A stretch of DNA of 64,000 nt from Methylomusa anaerophila (GCF_003966895.1 NZ_AP018449.1:4171501-4235500); one strand, 5' to 3'. Shown: positions 7,945 through 17,212, counted from the stretch's first letter. Numbers and translations: made by a program. The notes: generated from the letters alone by a model not told the origin.

Positions 7945-9573
7945 CTATTGATACGAACCAACTTTTACTTCCCCGTCCTCGGCGTAAAATGACGCAAACT
8001 TTACAAGTTCCCGTATTGGCTTAACTAGAGTTCCTACAACAACCTTCACTCCCGGAAATACACTGTCAGCCACCTTTATTCGTCCATGGCGCATTTCCTC
8101 AAGTTGCAGTTCGATTTCGGTAATCCGGTTACGCATCGTTTCCAGCTGGCCCATTAGATGAAATTGCGCCTTAGTTAACTTCAGCAGCATCTCGCGTTTA
8201 TCCGGAGGCAAGGTGGCTTGGTTCATAGAACGAAGTAAATTTAAGGCTTTCTGAGTTTGCTCCAGGCTTAGTTCAACCTTTTTTACCTCTTTACGAATCT
8301 GCTGATATTCTTCTCGCAAAGCAGGATTGACGCCAACTTCCAAATCAGTATTGGTAGCCAGGTTGGTTCCAACCACTTTAGCCTTGATCTCTTCGCCGGC
8401 ACTGACATGACCCCCAACAATCAAGCCACGTTTGCCAAGGACGGTAACGTGCTTGCCGGCACTAATCCGGCTATGTAAAACAACGTCATCGACAATAGCA
8501 TCTTTGCCGGCAATTATTGTTGCATTCTCGGCAAACTTAGCAACAACATTTTCGCCGGCTTTAACATAACCGCGATTCATCCCTTGAATTCCCATTCTTA
8601 TGATAATATTCTTTCCTTCAACAATGCCGCCGCAAACGTTCCCCCCGATCTCCACATCCCCCTCAGCTTTCACACTAAATCCAGTTTGAACAGAACCGCG
8701 AATAACTACGCTGCCGACAAATTCAACATTTCCCGTCGATAAATCTACGTCCTCTTTGATTTCAATGACTGGGATCACGTGTATTTTATTGCCCTGAACC
8801 ACCACTTGCCCCGCCTGCCCAGCCACAATACTATACTTATCAATAGCGACGACATTTTTGCCCAGAGGTAATACTACGTCTTTGCCGGGCTTGGCGACAA
8901 CTTCATTGCCTAATACGTCTGTGCCGGATTCTCCCGGGGTTGCGGGAATTTTTGCCGCCAGTAACTGATCTTTCTCAACAGTAATAAACATATTTAAATT
9001 CTTGTAGTCCACTCTGCCGTCTTCCAGCTCAACCGGACGCCCTTTATTCTCAAAATCAATGGCATATTTGATGCTTGCATTAGTACCATTCTCTTGTTTT
9101 TTCCCCTGGGCAAAAACCACCATAACGCCGGGTTTTTCGAAAGCTCGTTGAATGATAGCCTGATCAATCCCGAAAACGACGCCCGCCTTTTGAATTTTTT
9201 CCATTACCTCTTCCATGGATACCTGACGGCGGCATCCCTTAGGGATGACAATATTTAAAGAGGCTTCCATCCGGTCCCGTGAAACTACTACTTCAATATC
9301 AGGTTCAGCTTCAACGGGTTTCTCCCCGAATTTAACCGGAGTTCCGGCAGCCTCTTTTACGGTACGAATGAGTAGTGCATTGTCAACTTTATCAATTCCC
9401 AAGTTTGAAAAAGCGTCAAGGATAGCCTGTGACTTAACCGGTTTGCCAGAACCTTGAGGAGGAAAAACTGCTAAAAATATCCCCTGCTCATCAGTCGTTA
9501 TATTGAAGTATCCATCCAGAGTGTCAATTTCATTTTCTGCCTGTTCCAGCAGGCGCTCTTCTGTATCACTCAT
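7945..9573 (-). CDS. FapA/DUF342 family polymer-forming protein
   Basis: A 542-residue cytosolic protein of the FapA family. An N-terminal alpha/beta region precedes a central array of short beta repeats (about residues 200-400) resembling a beta-helix or bactofilin-like fold, with repeated G-D/N-V turns such as KAEGDVEIGGNVCGG. A coiled coil (about 415-490) and a short beta tail follow. FapA proteins are linked to flagellar or surface placement in other bacteria. Here it lies directly after sigD, so a role in flagellar assembly or location is plausible but unproven. Confidence 0.85.
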   Translation of the reverse strand: MSDTEERLLEQAENEIDTLDGYFNITTDEQGIFLAVFPPQGSGKPVKSQAILDAFSNLGIDKVDNALLIRTVKEAAGTPVKFGEKPVEAEPDIEVVVSRDRMEASLNIVIPKGCRRQVSMEEVMEKIQKAGVVFGIDQAIIQRAFEKPGVMVVFAQGKKQENGTNASIKYAIDFENKGRPVELEDGRVDYKNLNMFITVEKDQLLAAKIPATPGESGTDVLGNEVVAKPGKDVVLPLGKNVVAIDKYSIVAGQAGQVVVQGNKIHVIPVIEIKEDVDLSTGNVEFVGSVVIRGSVQTGFSVKAEGDVEIGGNVCGGIVEGKNIIIRMGIQGMNRGYVKAGENVVAKFAENATIIAGKDAIVDDVVLHSRISAGKHVTVLGKRGLIVGGHVSAGEEIKAKVVGTNLATNTDLEVGVNPALREEYQQIRKEVKKVELSLEQTQKALNLLRSMNQATLPPDKREMLLKLTKAQFHLMGQLETMRNRITEIELQLEEMRHGRIKVADSVFPGVKVVVGTLVKPIRELVKFASFYAEDGEVKVGSYQ

Positions 9574-9609
9574 GCCTAAATTCCTCCTAAGGGTAAAAAC
9601 GTCGCTTTA

Positions 9610-10368
9610 CTACAATAAACTGGATTTAATTCTTGACAGCGCGCCTCGCAGTCGAAAAATAGCTTTTGTATGAAGCTGAGAGATGCGGGCTTCCGATAGT
9701 TTTAAAATAAGACTGATCTCTTTCAGGGTCATCCCCTCATAATAGTAAAGGCTCACAACCAAACGTTCCCTCGCCGGCAGCTTATCAATCGCTTTTACAA
9801 GCGTTTCCTTAACCTCTTCTTCTTCTATATGCGCGGAAGGGCTGTTGGTATGACCTGATGCGGTTTCTGTCCTGGTAAACTCCTCTAAAGGAATCAGCGT
9901 ACTTGTATTAAGATGATTAATTAGGGCATGAAGTTCTCTTAGCGTAATCCCCATTGCTTGAGCTATTTCTTCGTCGGTAGAAGACCGCCCGAACTGATGC
10001 TCTAAGTCTGCTACTATTTGCTCATACTGACGCGCTTTTTGCCTTATCGTGGCCGGTATCCAGTCTTGAGCTCTTAGAGAATCAATAATTGCTCCTCGAA
10101 TCCGTACTGCCGCATAAGTTTCAAATTTGACTCCCCGGGTTGGGTCAAATCTTTCAATCGACTCCAACAACCCAAAAAAACCATTGCTAACTAAATCATC
10201 TTTATCTACATGCTGCGGCAAACTAACAGCTACCCTTCCCGCTACCAGCTTTACCAGAGGTAAATAGTATTCAATTATCTTATCTTTTAATTCTATTTTA
10301 TGATAAGTATAATATTCTACCCACAAGCTATTAGCTTCCCCAGTCCTTTGCTCCTCCCTGGGCGTCAT
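9610..10368 (-). CDS. fliA: RNA polymerase sigma factor for flagellar operons (FliA/SigD)
   Basis: Sigma-28 class factor that transcribes late flagellar and chemotaxis genes. Regions 2 to 4 are visible: 2.1-2.4 with DKDDLVSNGFFGLLESIERFD and FETYAAVRIRGAIIDSLRAQDW (each given in part), region 3 with QFGRSSTDEEIAQAMGI, and region 4 with LPARERLVVSLYYYEGMTLKEI followed by a helix-turn-helix. At 252 residues it matches SigD (254). The ATG has GGGGG 8-9 bases upstream. Its position near the operon's 3' end is the same as in Bacillus, where distance from the promoter affects its level. Confidence 0.96.
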   Translation of the reverse strand: MTPREEQRTGEANSLWVEYYTYHKIELKDKIIEYYLPLVKLVAGRVAVSLPQHVDKDDLVSNGFFGLLESIERFDPTRGVKFETYAAVRIRGAIIDSLRAQDWIPATIRQKARQYEQIVADLEHQFGRSSTDEEIAQAMGITLRELHALINHLNTSTLIPLEEFTRTETASGHTNSPSAHIEEEEVKETLVKAIDKLPARERLVVSLYYYEGMTLKEISLILKLSEARISQLHTKAIFRLRGALSRIKSSLL

Positions 10369-10381
10369 GCCGGATTACCCC

Positions 10382-10732
10382 CTACGTCACTGTTGAATTT
10401 TTCTTTATATTTTCAAAGTTGTCAGGAGTCAAAGGTTGAAATTGTGGGCTCTCAGCAGTATGCTTGGTGGTTTTGCCGGTTTCATCATATGTATTGTCAC
10501 TTAATATATCGACAATATTTCCTTTTTTAGTAATATCGTCCCTCAACTGATGCTGAAAAAACCGCTCAATAATTTCTCCCAAAACATAACCGAATACTGC
10601 AAACAAAACCATCGAAACAGTGGTACGGTATAAAATCGTAGATAATCGTCCATCATTTATAATACCGATGAGTAAAGTCAAACTGCTGGTGATCAATGAT
10701 AATAAAAAACTTAGGCGTAGTTTAAACATCAT
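10382..10732 (-). CDS. Small two-segment membrane protein between cheD and sigD, unknown function
   Basis: About 116 residues: two hydrophobic segments (roughly 5-22 and 36-58), then a soluble charged tail. I do not recognise the family. The ATG at 10732 is preferred because GAGGG lies 6 bases upstream. The frame is open to an ATG at 10819 inside cheD, which would translate the 9-bp repeats as an Arg-Gly-Ile array. It ends 14 bases before the sigD ATG. Its translation may influence SigD expression, but that is a positional inference only. Confidence 0.65.
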   Translation of the reverse strand: MMFKLRLSFLLSLITSSLTLLIGIINDGRLSTILYRTTVSMVLFAVFGYVLGEIIERFFQHQLRDDITKKGNIVDILSDNTYDETGKTTKHTAESPQFQPLTPDNFENIKKNSTVT

Positions 10733-10736
10733 GCCA

Positions 10737-10772
10737 ATCCCTCTTATCCCTCTTATCCCTCTTATCCCTCTT
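10737..10772 (-). repeat. Four perfect 9-bp repeats (AAGAGGGAT), each with a Shine-Dalgarno core
   Basis: On the minus strand the unit AAGAGGGAT occurs four times without a mismatch, ending 4 bases before the ATG at 10732. The last unit supplies the GAGGG ribosome site at good spacing; the other three offer upstream copies. If instead translated from the ATG at 10819, each unit encodes Arg-Gly-Ile in frame, so changes in copy number would not shift the frame. Confidence 0.92.
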
Positions 10773-10802
10773 TTGGATGCTAAAATTATTGGGATGCTAA
10801 TT

Positions 10803-11288
10803 TTAAAACTCTTTTTCACCTTTATCTATCGTCTTTACCCGAAATATTCCATTATCCAGTTTTAATTCAACCGTACGTCCATAGTTGCCGCCGGTATCTT
10901 CAGCCAGCAGCCGGATTTCCATTTTTTTTAAAATCATGCGCACAGCTTCTGCATTTCGTTCCCCAACCCGCATAATATCAGTTGCATTCGCAAAAGTAAA
11001 CATTTGAGCTCCGCCGGCAATTTTTGCGACAATTCTAGACTTTACACCACCTAGTTTTATGATTTCATCAAACATAAAAGGTAAAGCCGTATCTGCAAAT
11101 TTGGCGGGATTCTCATTTGAGCGGGCCTGAGTACTATCAGGAAGCATAATATGAGCTAACCCCCCAACTTTTGTACTCGGATCATAAAGCGCTATTCCGA
11201 CGCACGATCCCAGTCCATAACTAATTAAACTGGACGGACTGTGCCCGACTTTGTAATCCGCCATTCCCACCTTGATAAGTTCTTCCAT
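10803..11288 (-). CDS. cheD: Chemoreceptor glutamine deamidase CheD
   Basis: Deamidates receptor glutamines and stimulates the CheC phosphatase in Bacillus-type chemotaxis. The catalytic Cys29 in YGLGSCVGIALYDP and His46 in GGLAHIMLP are present, as is the AKIAGGAQMF motif of the family. The length of 161 residues is normal. Its ATG overlaps the cheC TAA by one base (TAATG), a coupled arrangement fitting the CheC-CheD complex. Confidence 0.96.
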   Translation of the reverse strand: MEELIKVGMADYKVGHSPSSLISYGLGSCVGIALYDPSTKVGGLAHIMLPDSTQARSNENPAKFADTALPFMFDEIIKLGGVKSRIVAKIAGGAQMFTFANATDIMRVGERNAEAVRMILKKMEIRLLAEDTGGNYGRTVELKLDNGIFRVKTIDKGEKEF

Positions 11289-11908
11289 TAGTCCTTCACC
11301 CCGATTGCCGCCATAATTATTGCTAAAGAACCGGGGTCGGGAATAAGGAAGAAATGACCTTTTACGCCATCAAACTCAGTGGTAAACTCAGTTTCAATGA
11401 CTAAAGCGTGATCACCCATTTGGCCTAGTTGGATAAGAATTACACTTAAAATTGCTCCGGCCATGTCAATTGCTAAAGCAGGAATAGACGGCAGCAAAGT
11501 AAGTTTTGTAAAATGAGATAGTGCATTTAAATAGGCACCTGCCAGAATATTGCCAATTTCCATTAAAGCTGATTCATCCATGGAATTAAGCAGCTGCGTA
11601 TCACCGTGGTTACGTCCCATAAGCATGTCTACTAAATAAAAAGCACTGTCCCGCGGCAACAGAAATAAAATGCTTCCGGGAGCAGGACCAAAAACTCGCA
11701 AATAAACTCCGGCGACCATGGCGTCTGGTCCCCCCACTACGTCGGGAACATCTCCAAGCGGCAGAATGGATACCTGGGGAACAGTCATGTCAATTTTTCG
11801 GTTGATGATTTGTGATAATGCCGTAGCAGCATTACCTGCGCCCACGTTGCCAATTTCCCGTAAAGCATCTAACTGTAGAGCCGATAGTTTCAATATATCT
11901 TCTGACAA
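11288..11908 (-). CDS. cheC: CheY-P phosphatase CheC
   Basis: Removes phosphate from CheY-P and is activated by CheD. Both active-site motifs of the form (D/S)xxxExxN are seen: DALREIGN early and SALMEIGN in the second half, each followed by a downstream Pro. TTG at 11908 is preferred, with GGAGG about 10 bases upstream, giving 206 residues, near the usual 209; the frame extends into cheW to 11977 without a good start. Confidence 0.95.
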   Translation of the reverse strand: MSEDILKLSALQLDALREIGNVGAGNAATALSQIINRKIDMTVPQVSILPLGDVPDVVGGPDAMVAGVYLRVFGPAPGSILFLLPRDSAFYLVDMLMGRNHGDTQLLNSMDESALMEIGNILAGAYLNALSHFTKLTLLPSIPALAIDMAGAILSVILIQLGQMGDHALVIETEFTTEFDGVKGHFFLIPDPGSLAIIMAAIGVKD

Positions 11909-11942
11909 AATATCCACTCCTCCAGTGTCAAGCTGCCTAAGC

Positions 11943-12416
11943 TTAGCCAGCCTTAACGGTATCCGCCCCAATCCCAATCCCGATGATAGCTTCTACGTTT
12001 AATAAAATTAATAAGCGATTTTCAGCTTTCCCTACGCCGGTAAGATAATCAGCTGCAATCCCGCCAACTACAGTTTGGGGAGGTTCGATATGATCGCTGT
12101 CCACCGCAGCAACCTCGGAGACAGCGTCAACTATCATACCTACTGTGATATCTTCGACTTTTACAATGATAATCCTAGTGTCATCGGTATAGTCTTGAGG
12201 TGGCAGACTTAGTCTTTTCTTCAGATCAATAACGGGCAATACACTACCGCGTAAATTCATTACCCCTTTAATATATTCAGGGGTATGGGGTACCCGGGTA
12301 ATGTCCGTCATTCGTTTAATCTCCTGTACTTGAAGAATGCCGATCCCGTATTCTTCCCGGCCAAGCTTAAAAACAACCAGTTGTATTTCGTTGCTGGAAA
12401 AATTCTTCTCTGACAT
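11943..12416 (-). CDS. cheW: Chemotaxis coupling protein CheW
   Basis: Scaffold joining CheA kinase to receptors. A single CheW beta-barrel domain spans the 157 residues: LVVFKLGREEYGIGILQVQEI, the receptor/CheA interface NLRGSVLPVIDLKKRL, and a C-terminal LLILLNVEAII strand. It lies 17 bases after cheA. The extra C-terminal residues after the domain (GIGIGADTVKAG) are not distinctive. Confidence 0.96.
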   Translation of the reverse strand: MSEKNFSSNEIQLVVFKLGREEYGIGILQVQEIKRMTDITRVPHTPEYIKGVMNLRGSVLPVIDLKKRLSLPPQDYTDDTRIIIVKVEDITVGMIVDAVSEVAAVDSDHIEPPQTVVGGIAADYLTGVGKAENRLLILLNVEAIIGIGIGADTVKAG

Positions 12417-12433
12417 TTACGCCGTCCTCCTCA

Positions 12434-14497
12434 TTACTGCTTTAGTGACCCAACATCAAGAATCAATGCTACCTGTCCATTACCCAGGATAGTGGCTCCA
12501 GCTATTACTTTAATTCCAGCTAATAGCTTACCGAGTGACTTGATCACGATTTCTTGTTGACCAATCAGGGTATCAACGATAATCCCCGCACGGCTTTCTC
12601 CCATATGTACGATAACCACGAATAATTCTTCTTGATTGTTCAAACAAGCCGCAGGAACATCCAAGACAGTCGATAGTCGGACAATCGGGATAATCTGCCC
12701 TCGTAATAAGATAACTTCTTGATTTTGAATGGTTTTTATATCATCAGGCGTAATATTAATAGTACTGTCGATAGAACCTAACGGAATTGCATATATTTCT
12801 TCGCCCACTTTTACGAGTAAAGCTTGAATAATTGCCAAAGTCAAAGGTAAACGAATCTTAAATTTACTTCCCCCGTTAATTTTAGTTTCAACGTCTACCA
12901 TACCGCCCAGTGATTCAATTTTAGTTTTAACCGCATCCATACCAACACCACGGCCGGAAACGTCCGTTACTGTGTCAGCGGTTGAAAATCCTGGCATAAA
13001 AATTAAGCGAACGGCTTCGGATTGATCCATCTTTTCCGCTTCGACAGCAGTAATTAATCCTTTCTCTAAAGCTTTTTGTTTGATAACCTCATGATTAATA
13101 CCTTTTCCATCATCTTCCACCATTATGATGACATTGTTTCCTTCATGATGGGCAATCAAACGAATTTCGCCAAGGGGATTCTTGCCCTTGGCTTGTCTTT
13201 CATTTGGTTGCTCAATTCCGTGGTCAATGGAATTTCTCAGCAAATGTACCAAAGGATCGCCGATTTCATCAATTACCGTACGGTCCAGTTCAGTCTCTTC
13301 CCCTTGGATAATAAGATTTACCTCTTTATTTAATTCACGGGACAAATCCCGCACCATCCGGGGGAAGCGATTAAATACCTGTCCCACGGGAACCATTCGG
13401 ACTTTCATCACAACAGCCTGCAAATCAGTAGTAACTCGATCCATCTGCTCAATTGTTTCCACCAAATCAGTCAGCCGGTGGGTAATCCCAATTTGTTCCA
13501 ATCTGGTTTTGTTAATAACCAATTCACCGACAAGATTTAACAGGGAATCTAATTTATCAATATCTACACGCACAGACTGACCGCTTTTAAGTTTTTTATC
13601 AGCAGTAGTATTATTTGCCTCACCTGTAGATTTCTGGGAATTGTCAACAGATTCCCGGATGGTTTTTTTGGGATCTAAAGCAGCAGGATTCTCACGTTTA
13701 TTATTGGCTGCAACTGGAAAACTTTCAGTCACTGCAATTGGCAATACAGTGACTTTTTCAATTTCCGAAATTGAAGTAAGAGCATCTTCAATTCTCTCGG
13801 GTTCAATCCCGGTTACTATCACTGCCTGAAAACTGAGGTCAAAGTTTTCTTTTTCCAGATCCTCTACTGACGGAATGCTCTTAATAATTTCGCCAAATTC
13901 ATCCAAAGCGCTCATCACCATATACGCCCGGGCGGATTTAAGTAAACATCCTTCTCTTAAATTTATGTTTACTTCGTAAGTCTGCATACCTTGATCTTTA
14001 GCCGACTTTACTACATGAATTTCTGTATCGGTAAGCTGAACCGCTACTTCCGTACCGGTTTCCTTTACCAAACATACGGTAGTGTCAGTTGCCGCCGCAA
14101 GTTTCGCGGGCTGGTTTTCTCCTTTGGCGATTGCATGCAATCTAGCAACTAACGGCTTAATGTCAAACGATGTATCACCGTTTGTAGCAACTGCCTCAAT
14201 CAACTGTTCTAAAGTATCAACGCATTTGAACAGGGTGTCAATTACATCATTATCAGCTTTTAACACTGCTTTACGCAGCAAGTCCAGTACATTCTCCATC
14301 TCATGTGTCAGTTCAGCGATAGTAGTAAATCCCATGGTCGCTGACATTCCTTTAATGGTGTGAGCGCTGCGAAAAATTTCATCAAGTACAGATAGATTAT
14401 TAGGGTCGTTTTCTAAATCTAATAAACAAGTGTTCAGTGCCTGCAGATGCTCCCGTGATTCCTCTAAAAACATTGCCAAATACTGATTTACATCCAT
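12434..14497 (-). CDS. cheA: Chemotaxis histidine kinase CheA
   Basis: Autophosphorylates and passes phosphate to CheY and CheB. Domains in order: P1 HPt with the phosphorylated His46 (SAHTIKGMSATMGF), a P2-like region (about 170-255), P3 dimerisation (about 305-370), the P4 HATPase with N box LLRNSIDHGIE, DDGKGI and DVSGRGVGMDAVK, and the P5 CheW-like regulatory domain (from about 555). At 687 residues it is typical. It follows cheB by 36 bases. Confidence 0.97.
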   Translation of the reverse strand: MDVNQYLAMFLEESREHLQALNTCLLDLENDPNNLSVLDEIFRSAHTIKGMSATMGFTTIAELTHEMENVLDLLRKAVLKADNDVIDTLFKCVDTLEQLIEAVATNGDTSFDIKPLVARLHAIAKGENQPAKLAAATDTTVCLVKETGTEVAVQLTDTEIHVVKSAKDQGMQTYEVNINLREGCLLKSARAYMVMSALDEFGEIIKSIPSVEDLEKENFDLSFQAVIVTGIEPERIEDALTSISEIEKVTVLPIAVTESFPVAANNKRENPAALDPKKTIRESVDNSQKSTGEANNTTADKKLKSGQSVRVDIDKLDSLLNLVGELVINKTRLEQIGITHRLTDLVETIEQMDRVTTDLQAVVMKVRMVPVGQVFNRFPRMVRDLSRELNKEVNLIIQGEETELDRTVIDEIGDPLVHLLRNSIDHGIEQPNERQAKGKNPLGEIRLIAHHEGNNVIIMVEDDGKGINHEVIKQKALEKGLITAVEAEKMDQSEAVRLIFMPGFSTADTVTDVSGRGVGMDAVKTKIESLGGMVDVETKINGGSKFKIRLPLTLAIIQALLVKVGEEIYAIPLGSIDSTINITPDDIKTIQNQEVILLRGQIIPIVRLSTVLDVPAACLNNQEELFVVIVHMGESRAGIIVDTLIGQQEIVIKSLGKLLAGIKVIAGATILGNGQVALILDVGSLKQ

Positions 14498-14533
14498 CTT
14501 TTTGCACCTCCATATTAATAATTATATTCTTCG

Positions 14534-15595
14534 TTAATTAGTTACTGCCTTAACAATCTCCGCCGCAATACCGGTAACAGGTGCAATTTTATCAACAACA
14601 CCCAATTCAATAGCTGCTTTGGGCATTCCAAAGACAACTGCAGTTGACTGATCTTCGGCAATGGTATACCCATGTTGGTCCTTAATGGCTCGCAATCCTT
14701 TTGATCCATCATGCCCCATGCCAGTTAGGATTACTCCTATTGCCTTGTTACCAAAAACTTGGGCAACTGATTCCAGCATCGGATCAACAGCGGGACGATG
14801 TCCGCCGATTGGTGGATTTTGATTCAGTTTTATTATCGGCTTACCCCTTTCACGTGTAAGCGTCATATGATAATCGCCAGGGGCTATCAATACCAATCCG
14901 GGAAGAACAATATCATTATCCTCTGCTTCCTTTACGGCTAACGCAGATAAGCTATTTAAACGTTCCGCTAAGGATTTGGTAAATCCAGGCGGCATATGTT
15001 GAACGACAAGTATACCGCAAGGCAGGTTGCCTGGTAAGTTGGTGATAATATCTTGTAACGCGCGCGGTCCGCCGGTTGAAGCGCCGATAGCAACTATTTT
15101 TCCCGCGATTAACGAATCGGAAAGAGTAGCGAGTGAAGAAACAGCCGGCTTAGAATGACTGCTAAAAGTTGGCGGATAGGGCCGTTGTATCAAGCGCTTT
15201 ATATTTACTTTCGCAGCCGCCCTGCACTTCATTAAAATTTCATTCTTAACATTGCTGATATTGGCTATCGGACCTTTGGCTTTAGCGACAAAGTCAACTG
15301 CTCCAAGCTCCAATGCCTTAAGTGTCGCCTCAGCCCCCGTCTGGGTCAAACTGCTGATCATGACCACTGGCGTAGGATTTTCCCGCATTATAGTTTCTAA
15401 AGCCTGAATACCATTTAAAACCGGCATTTCAACATCCAATGTAATTACATCAGGCTTTACCCACCTTATCTTGTCAATAGCCTCCCTGCCGTTACGGGCA
15501 GTATCAACGACGAGATAATCAGACTCCTCAGCAAATAAATCCGTTAACAACTTACGCATAAACACTGAATCATCTACTATCAAAACTCGTATCAT
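14534..15595 (-). CDS. cheB: Chemotaxis methylesterase/deamidase CheB
   Basis: Response regulator enzyme that demethylates receptors for adaptation. The N-terminal receiver has acidic pair D8-D9 and phosphorylation site D54 (TLDVEMP). The C-terminal esterase has the catalytic Ser in GASTGGPRAL, His in VVQHMPPGFT and Asp in GMGHDGSKGL. The ATG at 15595 has AGGTG 6 bases upstream; the in-frame ATG at 15628 would add 11 residues. The matching cheR is not in this window. Confidence 0.96.
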   Translation of the reverse strand: MIRVLIVDDSVFMRKLLTDLFAEESDYLVVDTARNGREAIDKIRWVKPDVITLDVEMPVLNGIQALETIMRENPTPVVMISSLTQTGAEATLKALELGAVDFVAKAKGPIANISNVKNEILMKCRAAAKVNIKRLIQRPYPPTFSSHSKPAVSSLATLSDSLIAGKIVAIGASTGGPRALQDIITNLPGNLPCGILVVQHMPPGFTKSLAERLNSLSALAVKEAEDNDIVLPGLVLIAPGDYHMTLTRERGKPIIKLNQNPPIGGHRPAVDPMLESVAQVFGNKAIGVILTGMGHDGSKGLRAIKDQHGYTIAEDQSTAVVFGMPKAAIELGVVDKIAPVTGIAAEIVKAVTN

Positions 15596-15624
15596 GAATT
15601 CACCTACCAATTGAGATATGCCGG

Positions 15625-16251
15625 TCACAGTTCTTTGCGGCGTTGCTCCAATTGCTTTTTGAAAATATATTTTATAATTATGTTACGATCCTTTTCGTCA
15701 ATATCCACAAAATTTACCGCCGTCCAAAATACGGGCTTGTCAGGCTGAGGTTGCTGCACCCGAATAATTTGACCGGTGACGCAAATGGAACCTAGCCCGG
15801 GAAAGTCGATTGCAATCTTTAATTTTGCACCCGCAGGAAGCTGTTGCTTAACCACCAGTTGCACTCCGCCGCCGCTGATATCTTTGGTCAAGGCATCCAG
15901 GAACGCACTATCAGCCTTATTGTCATTGCCATCGTCGAGTATTTTAACCCGTACAGGAATCATGGCTTCATAACGTACAAAAGATCTTTGCTGAATTTTG
16001 GTTATATCGGTCGGTAAAGTTACAATCCATAAAGGTATTGGATTCATTAGTTTGTTAATAAATGTGCTGGTGAACTTGTAAATAACGCCGTCACTTACCG
16101 TTTGTCCGTAAAAAGATTCACCCCGCACCAAGAATACCGGCGCACCTTTTTTCATTGGCATGGCAATCGCTATACGCTGCGAATTTATCTCCTCGACTCT
16201 GGACCGATACTGCTCAAAAGTGCCATCTTTTCCGGGTAAGATAACATCCAT
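15625..16251 (-). CDS. YcgR-like flagellar brake protein with PilZ domain
   Basis: Probably binds cyclic di-GMP and slows or inhibits the motor. The N-terminal YcgR-type domain (about 1-90) is followed by a PilZ domain with QQRSFVRYEA (RxxxR) and DISGGG (DxSxxG), the two c-di-GMP-binding motifs. The ATG at 16251 lacks a ribosome site and starts inside the usual N-terminal domain. The frame stays open upstream, where a strong GGGGAGGG precedes an in-frame ATC at 16290, so the true N-terminus may be about 13 residues longer with a rare start codon. It lies between flhG and cheB. Confidence 0.88.
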   Translation of the reverse strand: MDVILPGKDGTFEQYRSRVEEINSQRIAIAMPMKKGAPVFLVRGESFYGQTVSDGVIYKFTSTFINKLMNPIPLWIVTLPTDITKIQQRSFVRYEAMIPVRVKILDDGNDNKADSAFLDALTKDISGGGVQLVVKQQLPAGAKLKIAIDFPGLGSICVTGQIIRVQQPQPDKPVFWTAVNFVDIDEKDRNIIIKYIFKKQLEQRRKEL

Positions 16252-16315
16252 TAACTGGTTAATTCTCAGAATAGATTCGTTTTTTTTGATACAGAATCCC
16301 TCCCCTCATTAAAAT

Positions 16316-17212
16316 TTATCGCCTGAAATTGAAAATTTTTTCCAAAAAAACCCTTATACCAGAAGGCTGTGCAGTTTTTTCTCCTTTCAATAACCGGCTG
16401 GCAATGCCCTGTATACAACGGGAGGCTATACTTTGGGGAAAAGAAATCAAGAGAGGAGTTTGCATCTTAACTGCCTTAACCATATTACGATCCTCAAAAA
16501 CGAACCCCAGATTATTAACAGGCAATGTGAGAAAGCGTAAAGATACCTGGGTTAGTTTGTCAACAACCATTTGACCTTCAGCTAATTCAGTAATTCGATT
16601 TACAACCAATCGCAACGGGGCATAACCTTGATTACCGGCATAGACTTTCATCATTGCATAAGCATCGGTAATTGCTGTAGGTTCAGGAGTTGTAATAACG
16701 ATTACCTCATCGGCGGCCATTACAAAGTTAAGAACATTTTTACTCAGCCCCGCCCCGGTATCAATTAAAATAAAATCAGCCCAATCATCAAAAAAGGAAA
16801 TTTGTCGAATAATATACTGTAATTGTATTTCGCTTAAATTAGCCAGATGATACATACCCGATCCCCCGGCTATAAACTTGATACCTCTGGGACCGTCAGA
16901 TACAATGTCACCCATGGTTTTGCTGTCTTCAAGCAAGTTTAATAAGCTGTAGGGAGTGGAACACCCTAACACTACCCCTATATTAGCCATGCCTAAATCA
17001 GCATCAATTACCAATACGTTTTGCTTTAAATCTGCCAGGGCGAGAGCCAAATTGATGGTAAAGTTAGTTTTACCTACCCCGCCTTTACCGCTTGTGACGG
17101 TAATGACTCTGCTATTGTTGCTATGGCAGTTTTTTTTTATGATTGTTCCTTTGGTAATTGCATTGGAGCTTAAAGCCAATTGTCGCAATTTTTCAGCCTG
17201 GTCATGCATCAT
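16316..17212 (-). CDS. flhG: MinD-like ATPase FlhG (YlxH)
   Basis: Works with FlhF to set flagellar number and position and in C-ring assembly. Shows the deviant Walker A SGKGGVGKT (residues 41-49), the IDADLGMANIGVVLG switch, and FILIDTGAG. The N-terminal DQAEKLRQLA motif is the family's FlhF-activating region. Its ATG at 17212 overlaps the flhF stop as ATGA; the next codon is also ATG (17209) and has slightly better spacing to GAGGG. Length 298 residues, normal. Confidence 0.95.
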   Translation of the reverse strand: MMHDQAEKLRQLALSSNAITKGTIIKKNCHSNNSRVITVTSGKGGVGKTNFTINLALALADLKQNVLVIDADLGMANIGVVLGCSTPYSLLNLLEDSKTMGDIVSDGPRGIKFIAGGSGMYHLANLSEIQLQYIIRQISFFDDWADFILIDTGAGLSKNVLNFVMAADEVIVITTPEPTAITDAYAMMKVYAGNQGYAPLRLVVNRITELAEGQMVVDKLTQVSLRFLTLPVNNLGFVFEDRNMVKAVKMQTPLLISFPQSIASRCIQGIASRLLKGEKTAQPSGIRVFLEKIFNFRR

